Below, piece after piece: positions 1-8,363 of a stretch of 61,559 nucleotides of DNA. The DNA lies in the NCBI RefSeq assembly GCF_018861705.1, contig NZ_JAHLEC010000006.1, positions 1 through 61,559 of the forward strand, in the 5' to 3' direction. Source of the DNA: Clostridium psychrophilum. Its GTDB lineage: Bacteria; Bacillota; Clostridia; Clostridiales; Clostridiaceae. The translations under genes and the position numbers were made by a program. A model generated the notes under the pieces. That model had not been told where the DNA came from and ran no database searches. It was given only the letters and a program-made list of their open reading frames with translations. Within the stretch, counting starts at the first letter, position 1, and every line of letters starts with the position of its first letter.

Positions 1-105
1 CAGATTCCGCCTCACGGTGGACACCCTTGTCTTAAGCTAACGGATGGCACTATCAGCCCCCGTATCGGACTTTCACCGACGAGTAAACGCCCATGCCAGG
101 CACAC
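1..105 (-). mobile_element. Group II intron, 5' end only (cut by window edge)
   Basis: Read on the minus strand from 105 downwards, the sequence opens with GTGTG followed by CCTGGCATGGGCG and then a GC-rich structured stretch containing GGTGAAAGTCC, GCTTAAGACAAGGGTGTCC and CCGTGAGGCGG. This is the conserved domain I beginning of bacterial group II introns (consensus GUGYG at the 5' splice site). Its composition contrasts sharply with the AT-rich flank. The ribozyme body and any reverse transcriptase lie outside the window. The 5' splice site at 105/106 lies about 50 bases past the stop codon of the DUF4041 gene. The intron subclass cannot be told from 105 bases. Confidence 0.8.
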
Positions 106-157
106 TAAAAATAGACCATTGATTTTAAAAATCAGCAGCCTAAATTCATTAAATATA

Positions 158-1147
158 TTATTTTGCTCTATTTTGTTCCTCTTGTTCTTCCTGCTTTTTC
201 AATTTATATTCATAAAAAAGATTAAGTTCTTCTAACTTAGTATTAAAGTACTTAGTTGATATTTTTACTTGTGTTATATTCCCAAACTTATTTAAATCAT
301 CAAAAAACTTTTTGATGATGTTTTCTATTACTTCAACATTACTATATTTTACTTTATCAATTATCGAATCACACTCATCATTAAAAATTCTAAGAACTAG
401 TTTGATCATATCATCTGTCATATCATTAACTACTTGATTGTCTTCTTCTACACTACCACTAATAATCCACTGCTTAAATTCTATAGCTTCTTTAGTTTTA
501 ATCATCTTCACTTGCTTTTCCCTAATTTCTTGAAGCATTTTCGATGATTTTTCTGAACTCATTAGTGTATATTTAGGTTTCGAAATTCCAAAACTTTGCA
601 TTAGAACCTCAGCATCTAAGTTCACAATTTGAGATTTTAAGTTATCTACACATGTTTTTACATTATTGTATTCTGTATTAAGTTCATCAATTGACTTGTT
701 TTTAGTTTCAATTAAAGTTCCTAATTCATTAGATTTATTTTTAAGTTCATCCGCTTTAAGTCCAATTAAATCCTCATACTCTTGTTTTTTCTTATCGACA
801 TATTCATCATATTCTTTAGATTTATCTTCAAGCTCTTTGCTTTTTTGTTCAATTAGATTATCATATTCATTTGATTTTTGTTCAAATTCTCTTGACTGAT
901 ACACAGCTTGGTTATTATATTCTGTTTTAAGATCTTTTATATCTTTAGTCTTTGTTTCAATTAAATTAGAATACCCTTCTAACTCCGATTCAAGTTCTTT
1001 AGTTCTAGACAAAATTTGACTCATTCCCATTTGAGTTGGGGTTAACTTTATATATTTTAAATTTTTATTTTCCTCGATTAATTTTTCAATCTCAGATTTA
1101 TATTGTTTAGCATTTAGCGCATCCTTAATAGATGTAAGTATTGCCAT
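158..1147 (-). CDS. DUF4041 coiled-coil protein, possibly lacking its usual C-terminal domain
   Basis: A 329-residue protein with no signal peptide or membrane segment. Residues about 15-180 are heptad-rich coiled coil with recurring LIEQKSKELEDKSKEY-like units. Residues about 185-325 match the DUF4041 domain as I know it: SEKSSKMLQEIREKQVKMI, then LRIFNDECDSII, KVKYSNVEVIENII and LEELNLFYEYKLKKQEEQEE. Many family members continue past this EEQ-rich segment into a T5orf172/GIY-YIG-like nuclease domain. Here the frame stops right after EEQNRAK, and a group II intron begins about 50 bp downstream. So the gene may be naturally short or may have lost its 3' part. DUF4041 proteins are frequent in phages and mobile islands, but their function is unknown. 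The start is supported by AAGGAGGG seven bases before ATG. Confidence 0.75.
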   Translation of the reverse strand: MAILTSIKDALNAKQYKSEIEKLIEENKNLKYIKLTPTQMGMSQILSRTKELESELEGYSNLIETKTKDIKDLKTEYNNQAVYQSREFEQKSNEYDNLIEQKSKELEDKSKEYDEYVDKKKQEYEDLIGLKADELKNKSNELGTLIETKNKSIDELNTEYNNVKTCVDNLKSQIVNLDAEVLMQSFGISKPKYTLMSSEKSSKMLQEIREKQVKMIKTKEAIEFKQWIISGSVEEDNQVVNDMTDDMIKLVLRIFNDECDSIIDKVKYSNVEVIENIIKKFFDDLNKFGNITQVKISTKYFNTKLEELNLFYEYKLKKQEEQEEQNRAK

Positions 1148-1229
1148 TGGAAAACCCTCCTTATTTCTTTATTAATTTACATTATACCACAAAAAATTTA
1201 CTCACTAATATGATAATTAGACCTAAAAC

Positions 1230-1261
1230 AGCCTAATAATTATTTTACTAATTATTAAGCT
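1230..1261 (-). terminator. Hairpin downstream of the phospholipase-like gene
   Basis: Inverted repeat with arms built on TAATAATTA/TAATTATTA extended by GCT/AGC, loop of six bases, followed on the minus strand by GTTTT. It lies about 125 bp after the stop codon of the 1386-1991 gene. It is AT-rich, so it is a modest terminator candidate. Confidence 0.4.
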
Positions 1262-1385
1262 ATTAAAATTGCTATAAGTAATTCCTTACTTTTACATTTT
1301 TTTATGATAATTAAAACCTATATTTATCATTAATTAATTATATAATCATTAAAAGCTACTTTTGTTAAAATTTTTGCAATTGTAA

Positions 1386-1991
1386 TTAGCTCTTTACATG
1401 TATATGTTTTAATTCATATTCTTTTGTAATGTACATTTCCTTTTGTTGAAAATACAACTGACTTAGACATACTATCAACTTGGAAATTTGCAAAGCACCA
1501 GACACCGCATAAGTTATATCCTTATTTAAACTTTTTGGCTCTAAATTATAATTATTTTCCATATTTAAAAATATAAATTCAATCTTATTTTTTAATATAT
1601 CACAATTATTAAGTTTTATCTTTCCTTTTAAAAGAAGTGTTAGCAGTTTCACATGTAACCTTACTTCATAAAACAGATGTTCATATAAACCTTTTTTATC
1701 ATTTCCTTCTCTGTGATATAAGCAAAAATAGTCGCAAGCAAAATGACATATGACTCCTAAGGATATTGAAAACTCCCTTATTGATATATTTTTACTCATT
1801 AATTCTTCTGCATATTTATTAACGCTATCCATACTTTCATCTAATGTATGTGAACACCCAACATCCTCATTATTAAAATCTGGCTTAATATTCCCATATG
1901 CAAAAGCAACTCTATCTAACTTAAAATTTATTTGGTTTGATATATACTTATATAAGATTTGAGACATGACTAAGTGGCTATCAACTATCAT
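1386..1991 (-). CDS. Zinc-dependent phospholipase C family protein
   Basis: A 201-residue protein of the short, cytoplasmic branch of the zinc-dependent phospholipase C fold. Visible metal-ligand motifs are DSHLVMSQ near the N-terminus, GNIKPDF (about residue 33), GVICHFACDYFCLYH (about 78-92) and YEHLFYEVRLH (about 103-113). Their His/Asp/Glu residues match the trinuclear zinc ligands of the family. There is no signal peptide, unlike secreted alpha-toxin or PlcA, so a secreted virulence role is not supported. The substrate is unknown. GGAGGTG eight bases before ATG supports the start. It appears to be a single-gene unit. Confidence 0.75.
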   Translation of the reverse strand: MIVDSHLVMSQILYKYISNQINFKLDRVAFAYGNIKPDFNNEDVGCSHTLDESMDSVNKYAEELMSKNISIREFSISLGVICHFACDYFCLYHREGNDKKGLYEHLFYEVRLHVKLLTLLLKGKIKLNNCDILKNKIEFIFLNMENNYNLEPKSLNKDITYAVSGALQISKLIVCLSQLYFQQKEMYITKEYELKHIHVKS

Positions 1992-2175
1992 AGTATTACA
2001 CCTCCTATGATTATATATTATATCAAAATTATGTAATTGTAATGTAATTTGAGTTAAGGTATTGTTATTTTCTAGTTAAATATAAAAATGAGCAATAGCT
2101 ACTTTTAAATCTTATGAGACCTGGTAAAATGTTTATAACTTCCACCCTCACTGATTCTACATTTCAAAAGTCACA

Positions 2176-2197
2176 AAAAGAGATTATAATCTCTTTT
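2176..2197 (-). terminator. Perfect palindrome terminator after ppk
   Basis: A 22-bp perfect palindrome (AAAAGAGATTA/TAATCTCTTTT) just past the 3' end of the full-length ppk reading frame. It sits after the severed tail at 2224, not after the early TAA. This suggests the transcript was built for the longer protein. Confidence 0.6.
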
Positions 2198-2223
2198 GCT
2201 ATTTGTAAAACATACACATAACT

Positions 2224-2421
2224 CTAATTATTGATTATTTCTGATACTCTTGGCGTAAATCCGTTTTCTGCCCAATCTTCTTTCATGGGATGAACCTTTT
2301 CTTTAATTCCATCTTCATTCTCAATTACAGAATTGCAAAATACTTCCTGACTATTAATTAGTTCCTTACCTCTTCTATCCACCCTTGTGTAAATTCCATC
2401 TTCATTCAAAATTCTTGCTTT
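2224..2421 (-). other. ppk: Severed C-terminal tail of polyphosphate kinase
   Basis: These codons are in the same frame as ppk and directly follow its TAA at 2422-2424. They read KARILNEDGIYTRVDRRGKE, then LINSQEVF, and so on to a second stop at 2224. The DN-x-KARIL...INSQE pattern is the standard C-terminus of clostridial and Bacillus PPK1 proteins. So the tail was part of the enzyme and is now cut off by one nonsense codon. No Shine-Dalgarno site precedes the internal ATG at 2407-2409, so independent translation is unlikely. Confidence 0.8.
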
Positions 2422-4359
2422 TTAAGTGTCTAATAAAGATATTTCTAAAATTTTCTTTATTCTACGTCTAGCTTTTTTATCTTCAATTGGAAATAAAAGT
2501 TCTACTCTCCTGTCTAAATTTCTATTCATCCAATCTGCACTCGATAAATAAATTCCTTCTTGTCCATCATTATAAAAATAAAAAATGCGACTGTGTTCTA
2601 AAAATCTTCCTACAATACTCCTAACAGTAATATTTTCACTTACTCCTGGTACTCCAGGTTTAAAGCAACATATGCCACGTACTATTAAATCAATTTTCAC
2701 GCCTGCATTTGATGCCTCAAATAAGGCTTCAATAATTTGCATATCAACTAGTGAGTTTACTTTTGCAACAATTTTACCTTTTTTACCTTTTTTAGAATTT
2801 TCAGTTTCTTCAAAAATCATTTGCAAAAATCTATCTCTTAATTGTAATGGAGCGAGACTAAATTTATATAAAGATGTTGGCTTACTATTCCCGGATAACA
2901 TATTAAATAAGGCAGATGCGTCTGCTCCAAAATAGGAATTTGCTGTAAATAGTCCTATATCTGTATAAAGTTTTGCAGTAACATCATTGTAGTTTCCTGT
3001 TCCCATATGAACATAACGCTTAATTCCGTCTTCTTCTCTGCGAACTACGAGTAATATCTTACAATGAGTTTTTAGCCCCACAATACCATAAATAACATGA
3101 CATCCTGATTGTTCTAATTGCTTCGCCCAAAGTATGTTATTACTCTCATCAAATCTCGCTTTTAACTCCACCAACACAGTAACTTGCTTTCCCATATCTG
3201 CAGCTTTAACTAAAGCTTTGATTATTGGTGATCTTCCACTTACACGGTATAATGTATGTTTTATTGCAAGAACATCAGGATCAACAGCCGATTGTTTTAC
3301 TAACTCAACAATTGGATCAAATGATTCATATGGATGGTGTAATAATATATCTTTTTCTGCAATGGCTTTAAACATATTCTCATATTTCAATAAATATTTT
3401 GGATATTGTGGTTTTATAGGCTTATATTCTAACTTTTCATAACCCTTAATTCTTCCAATTTTCATTAAAAATGTTAAGTCTATTTGACCATTTATTATAT
3501 ACTCCTGCTCTTTTGATATTTCAAGCTCCCTCTCAAGAATTTCGAGTAGCTTACTGTTCATACCATTCTCTATCTCAAGACGTACAGCTTTACCCCATTT
3601 ACGCTGTTTTAAAGATTCTTGAATTGCTTCGAGCAAATCTTCTGCACCTTCTTCATCTAAAGCCATGTCTGCATTTCTAGTAATACGATAGCAACCAGCC
3701 TCTATAATCTTGTGTCCACTAAAAAGGAAATTTAAATTCATCTTAATGATGTCTTCTAAAAAGATAAATGTCATTCCATCTTCATCTGGGACTTTTACAA
3801 GTCTATCCAAAACAGATGGAGCCTTTATTGTTGCAAATATATTTTCATCCTTGTTATCTTTAAGAAGAACTGCAATATTCAGACTTTTATTGGATATTAA
3901 TGGGAAAGGGCTACTTTGATTAACAACCATAGGTGTTAATACCGGGAAAATATTTTTCGAATAATAATTTTCAATGTAATTAATTTGCTCTTCACTTAAA
4001 TCTTTAGGTTTCAAGAGTTTAATATTTTCTTTTTTTAAACTTTTTTTTAATGAGCGATTGTAACAGTTAAATTGGTCGTAAACAAGGCTATGTACTAATA
4101 TTCCTATTTGTTTCATTTGCTCAATTGGCGTAAGTCCAGATGGATCTTTTTTATCAAATTCAGCTGTAATTTGATCCGATAGTGAACCAACTCTAACCAT
4201 AAAAAACTCATCAAGATTTGAACTTACAATAGCTGCAAATTTTAACCTTTCAAACAATGGATTATTTGTATCCTGTGCTTCTTCAAGTACACGTTCATTA
4301 AACTGAATCCAACTTAATTCCCTACTAATAAAATATTTAGGCAATGAATAGACCTTCAT
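2422..4359 (-). CDS. ppk: Polyphosphate kinase 1, C-terminally truncated by an in-frame TAA
   Basis: PPK1 reversibly transfers the gamma-phosphate of ATP to long-chain polyphosphate. This frame gives 645 residues: an N-domain (YFISRELSWIQFNERVLEEA, residues 8-27), a head domain, and two phospholipase-D-like catalytic domains with the autophosphorylated histidine region GLKTHCKILL and the RYVHMGTGNYND loop near residues 425-460. The C2 domain ends at EISLLDT, then TAA. The next 65 codons, in frame, encode the usual PPK1 tail, so the undamaged protein would be 711 residues. Catalytic residues are retained, but loss of the tail may hurt folding or activity. It lies 15 bp downstream of a Ppx-like gene, in one operon. 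If the TAA is a sequence error, the gene is intact. Confidence 0.9.
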   Translation of the reverse strand: MKVYSLPKYFISRELSWIQFNERVLEEAQDTNNPLFERLKFAAIVSSNLDEFFMVRVGSLSDQITAEFDKKDPSGLTPIEQMKQIGILVHSLVYDQFNCYNRSLKKSLKKENIKLLKPKDLSEEQINYIENYYSKNIFPVLTPMVVNQSSPFPLISNKSLNIAVLLKDNKDENIFATIKAPSVLDRLVKVPDEDGMTFIFLEDIIKMNLNFLFSGHKIIEAGCYRITRNADMALDEEGAEDLLEAIQESLKQRKWGKAVRLEIENGMNSKLLEILERELEISKEQEYIINGQIDLTFLMKIGRIKGYEKLEYKPIKPQYPKYLLKYENMFKAIAEKDILLHHPYESFDPIVELVKQSAVDPDVLAIKHTLYRVSGRSPIIKALVKAADMGKQVTVLVELKARFDESNNILWAKQLEQSGCHVIYGIVGLKTHCKILLVVRREEDGIKRYVHMGTGNYNDVTAKLYTDIGLFTANSYFGADASALFNMLSGNSKPTSLYKFSLAPLQLRDRFLQMIFEETENSKKGKKGKIVAKVNSLVDMQIIEALFEASNAGVKIDLIVRGICCFKPGVPGVSENITVRSIVGRFLEHSRIFYFYNDGQEGIYLSSADWMNRNLDRRVELLFPIEDKKARRRIKKILEISLLDT

Positions 4360-4374
4360 TTTCCCTCTCTCCTT

Positions 4375-5916
4375 TTATATTATCGGTTTTACACCAATTA
4401 CTTCTTCAAAAAAATCCACATATTTAGAAAAATTCCATTCTTCTAAAATAAGATCACTGTCAGATTTCAGATTAAAAAACAATTTATCATTAGTTGATTG
4501 TAATTTTAATTCTTTTATCTTTTGCATGTGTGATATGTCTAAAGCTTCTGATAACTTTAGTATTGCAGCTAATGTAGATACAACCATTTTATTTCTATCA
4601 CTTAAGTATCTATAGTTATTATGATTTTCTGTAGGGTTATCCTCGCAGTGGTACCTTGCTGCAGTTGCTATAATCTCAAGTTCTATATCTGAAAATCCTA
4701 TAATACTCTGGGAGCTTATTACATTATAAGAATGTAAACTATGATTATTTGTGCTTATAAAAGTACCTACATTATGGAGTATAGCCGCAACCTGCAAATA
4801 AAGTCGTTCTCTATCACCTAACTTATGTAACCTCCTAGTGTTATCAAAAATTTCAAGAGAAAATTTTTCAACGAAAATTGCATGTTCTTTATCAATTTGA
4901 TATTTTTCGCCTATATACCAAACAGAGCTAATAATATCATTTATTAATTCTTCTTTTCGTGATATATTTAATATTTCATCGGATAAATCATATAAAATTC
5001 CTTGCCTCAGCGATAACTTAGGAACTTGAATTCCCTTTGCCTTAGTTATTTTAAAGAAGCAATAAAAAATTAGTATGGAAGGAAGCAGGAGTTCTGCTGT
5101 TTGATTAGATAGACCAAATGTGGTCTTAATTTGGAAATTATCCATATCACCAATTTCTTTTGCTAATTCTATTAATTCTTCTTTTTTAATGAAATAATTT
5201 TTTTTACTAATTCCTTTCTTTTTCCTTATAATTCCACAAATTGTATTTAGTTCTCCACCTAAACCCAAAAATTGATAAATATCAAATTCTTGTATTTGAG
5301 GTTTTAATGCATATATCTTGCTTTCTATATACTGCTCCATAGTTTCTGGGAATTCAATTGTCTTTGTTTCTAAATCTAATAAAGCTTCTTTTATTCTTAG
5401 TGGTCCAACCTTAACATGCTCAGTTAATTTTAATTTACCATATTTATATATTGCTATCTCTACTGCACCAGAGGTAATATTAACAATTAAAGATTGTTCC
5501 GATTTTTTAATATCTATCAAACTTAAATTATTGCTGACAGCCTTTAACATAAAAAATTGCTCTTCTGCAATATTTATTAACTTTATATTTAAGCCTGTTC
5601 TTAGTCTTATTTGTTCTAGAACATATTGTTTGTTCTCAGCTTCCCTAATACCACTGGTTGCTACCGCTTTATAATACTTTATTTTATAGTCTTTCATAAG
5701 CCTCACAAACCCTTTTAGATCATCGCAAGTATCATGTATTGTTTGCACGGATATTTTAGTTAATGAAAATGTATCTTTGCCTATTTTAGTGGGTTTCACT
5801 ACATCTTCTAAAATTTTTACATCACCTAACATATTTATTTTCCCAATTGTCATTCTTAAATAGTTAGTGCCTACGTCAATAGCCGCAATTATTTTCCACG
5901 CTCTTGCGATGCCCAT
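4375..5916 (-). CDS. Degenerate Ppx/GppA-HD family protein
   Basis: A 513-residue protein with an N-terminal Ppx/GppA actin-like domain (about 1-300) and a C-terminal HD-type helical domain (about 315-500). It is a paralogue of the divergent ppx gene next door, but its active sites are eroded. The first phosphate loop reads DVGTNYLRM instead of D-I-G-S-N-S-x-R. The second reads NITSGAVEI where active enzymes have DIGGGS. The HD motif reads LHNVG, with Asp replaced by Asn. Only the EE pair after the central strand (IAEEQFF) persists. It probably binds rather than cleaves polyphosphate or (p)ppGpp, acting on the ppk product encoded immediately downstream. That role is inferred. AAAGGAGAG precedes the ATG. 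Confidence 0.8.
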   Translation of the reverse strand: MGIARAWKIIAAIDVGTNYLRMTIGKINMLGDVKILEDVVKPTKIGKDTFSLTKISVQTIHDTCDDLKGFVRLMKDYKIKYYKAVATSGIREAENKQYVLEQIRLRTGLNIKLINIAEEQFFMLKAVSNNLSLIDIKKSEQSLIVNITSGAVEIAIYKYGKLKLTEHVKVGPLRIKEALLDLETKTIEFPETMEQYIESKIYALKPQIQEFDIYQFLGLGGELNTICGIIRKKKGISKKNYFIKKEELIELAKEIGDMDNFQIKTTFGLSNQTAELLLPSILIFYCFFKITKAKGIQVPKLSLRQGILYDLSDEILNISRKEELINDIISSVWYIGEKYQIDKEHAIFVEKFSLEIFDNTRRLHKLGDRERLYLQVAAILHNVGTFISTNNHSLHSYNVISSQSIIGFSDIELEIIATAARYHCEDNPTENHNNYRYLSDRNKMVVSTLAAILKLSEALDISHMQKIKELKLQSTNDKLFFNLKSDSDLILEEWNFSKYVDFFEEVIGVKPII

Positions 5917-6005
5917 AAAAACTCTCCTTTGTGTATTAAGATTAACATATTTACATATATTATATTACTATAACCCTTGTTTTTATACAATAATCTGCAT
6001 TTAAT

Positions 6006-6022
6006 TTAACCCAATCTTAACG
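6006..6022. promoter_or_regulatory. Possible PhoP/PhoB box in the ppk/ppx divergent region
   Basis: Two hexamers, TTAACC and TTAACG, are separated by five bases (11-bp period), matching the direct-repeat form of Firmicute Pho boxes (TTAACA-like, N5). They lie between the divergent Ppx genes, upstream of the canonical ppx promoter. Phosphate control would make sense for a polyphosphate module, but AT-rich DNA yields such matches by chance. Confidence 0.25.
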
Positions 6023-6062
6023 CTATCAAAATATACTATAAGATGATGATTTTAACTAACAC

Positions 6063-6091
6063 TTGCAAATACCATTAATATTATCTATTAT
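6063..6091 (+). promoter_or_regulatory. Promoter of ppx
   Basis: A -35 TTGCAA (6063-6068) and a -10 TATTAT (6086-6091) are separated by 17 bp, about 40 bp before the ppx start. Confidence 0.55.
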
Positions 6092-6135
6092 AGTTATGTA
6101 TTCTATAACAATTCACTTTCTAAAGGAGAATGACG

Positions 6136-7638
6136 ATGAAGAAAATAGGAATTATTGATATTGGTTCAAATTCAATACGTCTAGTAATTGTTCAAATAAA
6201 TAAAGATAACTCTTTTAGTATAACGGATGAAATAAAAGAAAGTGTTCGTTTAGGCAAAGATATGACATCTAACGGAAGTTTAAATTCTTTTAGAATTGAT
6301 AAAGCCATTTATACTTTATCTTTCTTTAAAAGGTTATGTATTATTCAAAATGTAAGTGAAATTTTAGCCGTTGCAACAGAAGCTGTCCGTAAAGCAACTA
6401 ACCAAAAAGAATTTTTAAACCGTGTTAAATTAGAACTTTCTATAGATATTAGAGTTTTGACTGGTATAGAAGAATCCTATTATGATTATTTTGGAGCTAT
6501 TAATAGCATGGATTTTTCTGATGCACTTATAATGGATATTGGAGGAAGTAGTTCAGAACTTATTTTAGTCAAAAACAGAAAATTAAAAAATTCAATTAGT
6601 CTACCTTTTGGTGCTATAAACCTTACAGAAAAATTTTCACTTCTAAAAGTTATGAATGATAAAAGTGAAACTGCCATTAAAACCTTTTTAATTTCACTAT
6701 ATAAAGATATTCCTTGGTTAAAAGAGGTTAAAAATGTACCTATTATCGGAATTGGTGGCACTATAAGAAATATCGGTAAACTTCATCAAAAAAAAACTAA
6801 CTATCCTATAGATAATCTGCATAATTATATAATTCCTACGAATGAAGTTATTTCTATCTACGATGCAGTTAAAATTAAAGATTCCTATCAAAGAAAAAAA
6901 CTGAAGGGACTTTCAAAAGAACGAGCTGATATTTTCGTTGGTGCTACCGCAGCTTTAGTAACATTAATTGAGTATCTTAATATAAAAGAACTCCATGTTA
7001 GTGGAAGTGGACTCCGCGATGGCTTAATATTTGAATACATCTTTAAGAGCAATATACCTTTAATTGATGTTCTTGATTTTTCTCTAAAAAATCAATTACT
7101 CAATTATAAAATTGACCTTAACCATCCAAACCACGTATGGATGTTAACACAAGCCTTATATAATGGACTTAATTCTATTGCCAACATTACAATAAATCCC
7201 TATAAAATTTTAAAAACCGCAGCTATGCTTCATGATATAGGGATTCTAATAAGTTATTTTGACCATCATAAGCATTCCTCTTATATGATTGCAAACTCCA
7301 AAATTAATGGACTTACTCATAAAGAACAACTAATGGCATCATATATAGCTGCGCTTCATAGAAAAAATGAATTTAAAATAGACTTAAAATTATACCAAAA
7401 TCTTATTACTAAACAAGACTTGGAAATTGTCGATAAGCTAAGCATATTATTGCGCATTTGTGAAAGTTTAGATAGATGTTTAAATGGTAATATAAAGATG
7501 GTTAGTTGTATCATAGAATTAGATACCGTAACTATCTCTGTTGATGCAAAAGCAGACCCAATACTAGAAATAAGTGCAGCCGTTGATTGCTCTTCATCAT
7601 TTAAAAAAATATACAATAAAAAGTTAGTTATTAGATAA
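6136..7638 (+). CDS. ppx: Exopolyphosphatase / Ppx-GppA phosphatase with C-terminal HD domain
   Basis: A 500-residue enzyme expected to remove terminal phosphate from polyphosphate or from pppGpp. The Ppx/GppA signature is intact: IIDIGSNSIRL at the N-terminus, TGIEESYYDY near residue 115, and DIGGSSSELIL near 137, the phosphate-binding loops and catalytic Glu of the family. The C-terminal third is an HD domain (AAMLHDIGILISYFDHHKH). Two in-frame ATGs lie close together. The first, at 6130, is only one base from the AAAGGAG site, so the second, at 6136 with a seven-base spacer, is the better start. It is divergent from the ppk operon and followed by a stand-alone HD gene. Confidence 0.85.
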   Translation: MKKIGIIDIGSNSIRLVIVQINKDNSFSITDEIKESVRLGKDMTSNGSLNSFRIDKAIYTLSFFKRLCIIQNVSEILAVATEAVRKATNQKEFLNRVKLELSIDIRVLTGIEESYYDYFGAINSMDFSDALIMDIGGSSSELILVKNRKLKNSISLPFGAINLTEKFSLLKVMNDKSETAIKTFLISLYKDIPWLKEVKNVPIIGIGGTIRNIGKLHQKKTNYPIDNLHNYIIPTNEVISIYDAVKIKDSYQRKKLKGLSKERADIFVGATAALVTLIEYLNIKELHVSGSGLRDGLIFEYIFKSNIPLIDVLDFSLKNQLLNYKIDLNHPNHVWMLTQALYNGLNSIANITINPYKILKTAAMLHDIGILISYFDHHKHSSYMIANSKINGLTHKEQLMASYIAALHRKNEFKIDLKLYQNLITKQDLEIVDKLSILLRICESLDRCLNGNIKMVSCIIELDTVTISVDAKADPILEISAAVDCSSSFKKIYNKKLVIR

Positions 7639-7698
7639 ATAATATAAGCATGTTATCCAATTTCTTTACATATGATTAATATGGTAAAGGGGGTTGAC

Positions 7699-8280
7699 AT
7701 GCTTAATATTTCAAACTATTTAACCTACGAACAACTTTTTAAAATAATAGATAAATATAATTTATTTGACATAAAAACTCACGAAAAAAAAATTTCAAAT
7801 TATGCCCTGCGTATATATGATTCATTAAGTCCATTCAATGAACTTAATGATGTAGAAAGAAATCTCCTTTATTACAGCTCAGTTCTTCACGATATAGGTT
7901 ACTTTATTAATAAAGAAAACCATCATCAACATACACAATATATTATCTTAAAAGAGCCACTTTTTGATAACATTCCTAAAAATCTTAGAAATTCCTTAGC
8001 CATTATTGCAAGTGGTCATGGAAAATATATCGATGATTGCATATATTCTTATTCGTGTAAGGAAAAAGTCACACTTCTTAAACTAATATCTCTGCTTAAA
8101 ATTGCAGATTCTATTGATCATAAACATAATCTCCATGTTTCACTACAAAAAGTTGAAATGAAAAATGGAACCTTAATCATTAAAATTAAAGGAGAATATT
8201 GCGCCCTAATAATAAAAAAGATTAAAAAAAAGTCCTCCTTGTTTACAGAAATATATCATATACCTGTCTATATTAATTGA
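7699..8280 (+). CDS. Stand-alone HD-domain protein related to the Ppx C-terminal domain
   Basis: A 193-residue protein consisting of an HD domain: THEKKISNYALRIYD, SSVLHDIGYFINKENHHQHT with the HD pair, IIASGHGKY and LLKIADSIDHKHN. The order and spacing resemble the C-terminal domain of the upstream ppx, so it may have arisen by duplication of that domain. The likely activity is phosphohydrolysis of a nucleotide or polyphosphate, but the substrate is not readable. Upstream in-frame ATGs exist at 7672 and 7681. AAAGGGGG, five bases before the ATG at 7699, decides the start. It probably shares the ppx transcript and ends at a strong terminator. Confidence 0.7.
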   Translation: MLNISNYLTYEQLFKIIDKYNLFDIKTHEKKISNYALRIYDSLSPFNELNDVERNLLYYSSVLHDIGYFINKENHHQHTQYIILKEPLFDNIPKNLRNSLAIIASGHGKYIDDCIYSYSCKEKVTLLKLISLLKIADSIDHKHNLHVSLQKVEMKNGTLIIKIKGEYCALIIKKIKKKSSLFTEIYHIPVYIN

Positions 8281-8284
8281 TCAT

Positions 8285-8318
8285 AAAAGGCGCCTACTTA
8301 CAAGCAGGTGCCTTTTTA
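8285..8318 (+). terminator. Rho-independent terminator of ppx-HD
   Basis: Stem AAAAGGCGCCTAC / GCAGGTGCCTTTT with a short loop and a T-run, four bases after the HD gene stop. Confidence 0.85.
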
Positions 8319-8363
8319 TTAATACTCTTTGTTATAATAAGATGATATACAAATATATTATTT

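Noticed and set aside
44-235. A 63-codon frame on the plus strand at the left edge.
   Set aside because: It crosses the group II intron end and the 3' end of the DUF4041 gene on the opposite strand, has no ribosome site, and is explained by the intron's structured sequence.
1386-1991. Secreted alpha-toxin-type phospholipase C.
   Set aside because: No signal peptide and no C-terminal PLAT/C2 domain. It is a short cytoplasmic family member.
2407-2430. Programmed stop-codon read-through in ppk and in the E1-like gene.
   Set aside because: Both stops are TAA, the least leaky codon, followed by A or G without a recognisable read-through signal. I keep it only as a remote possibility.
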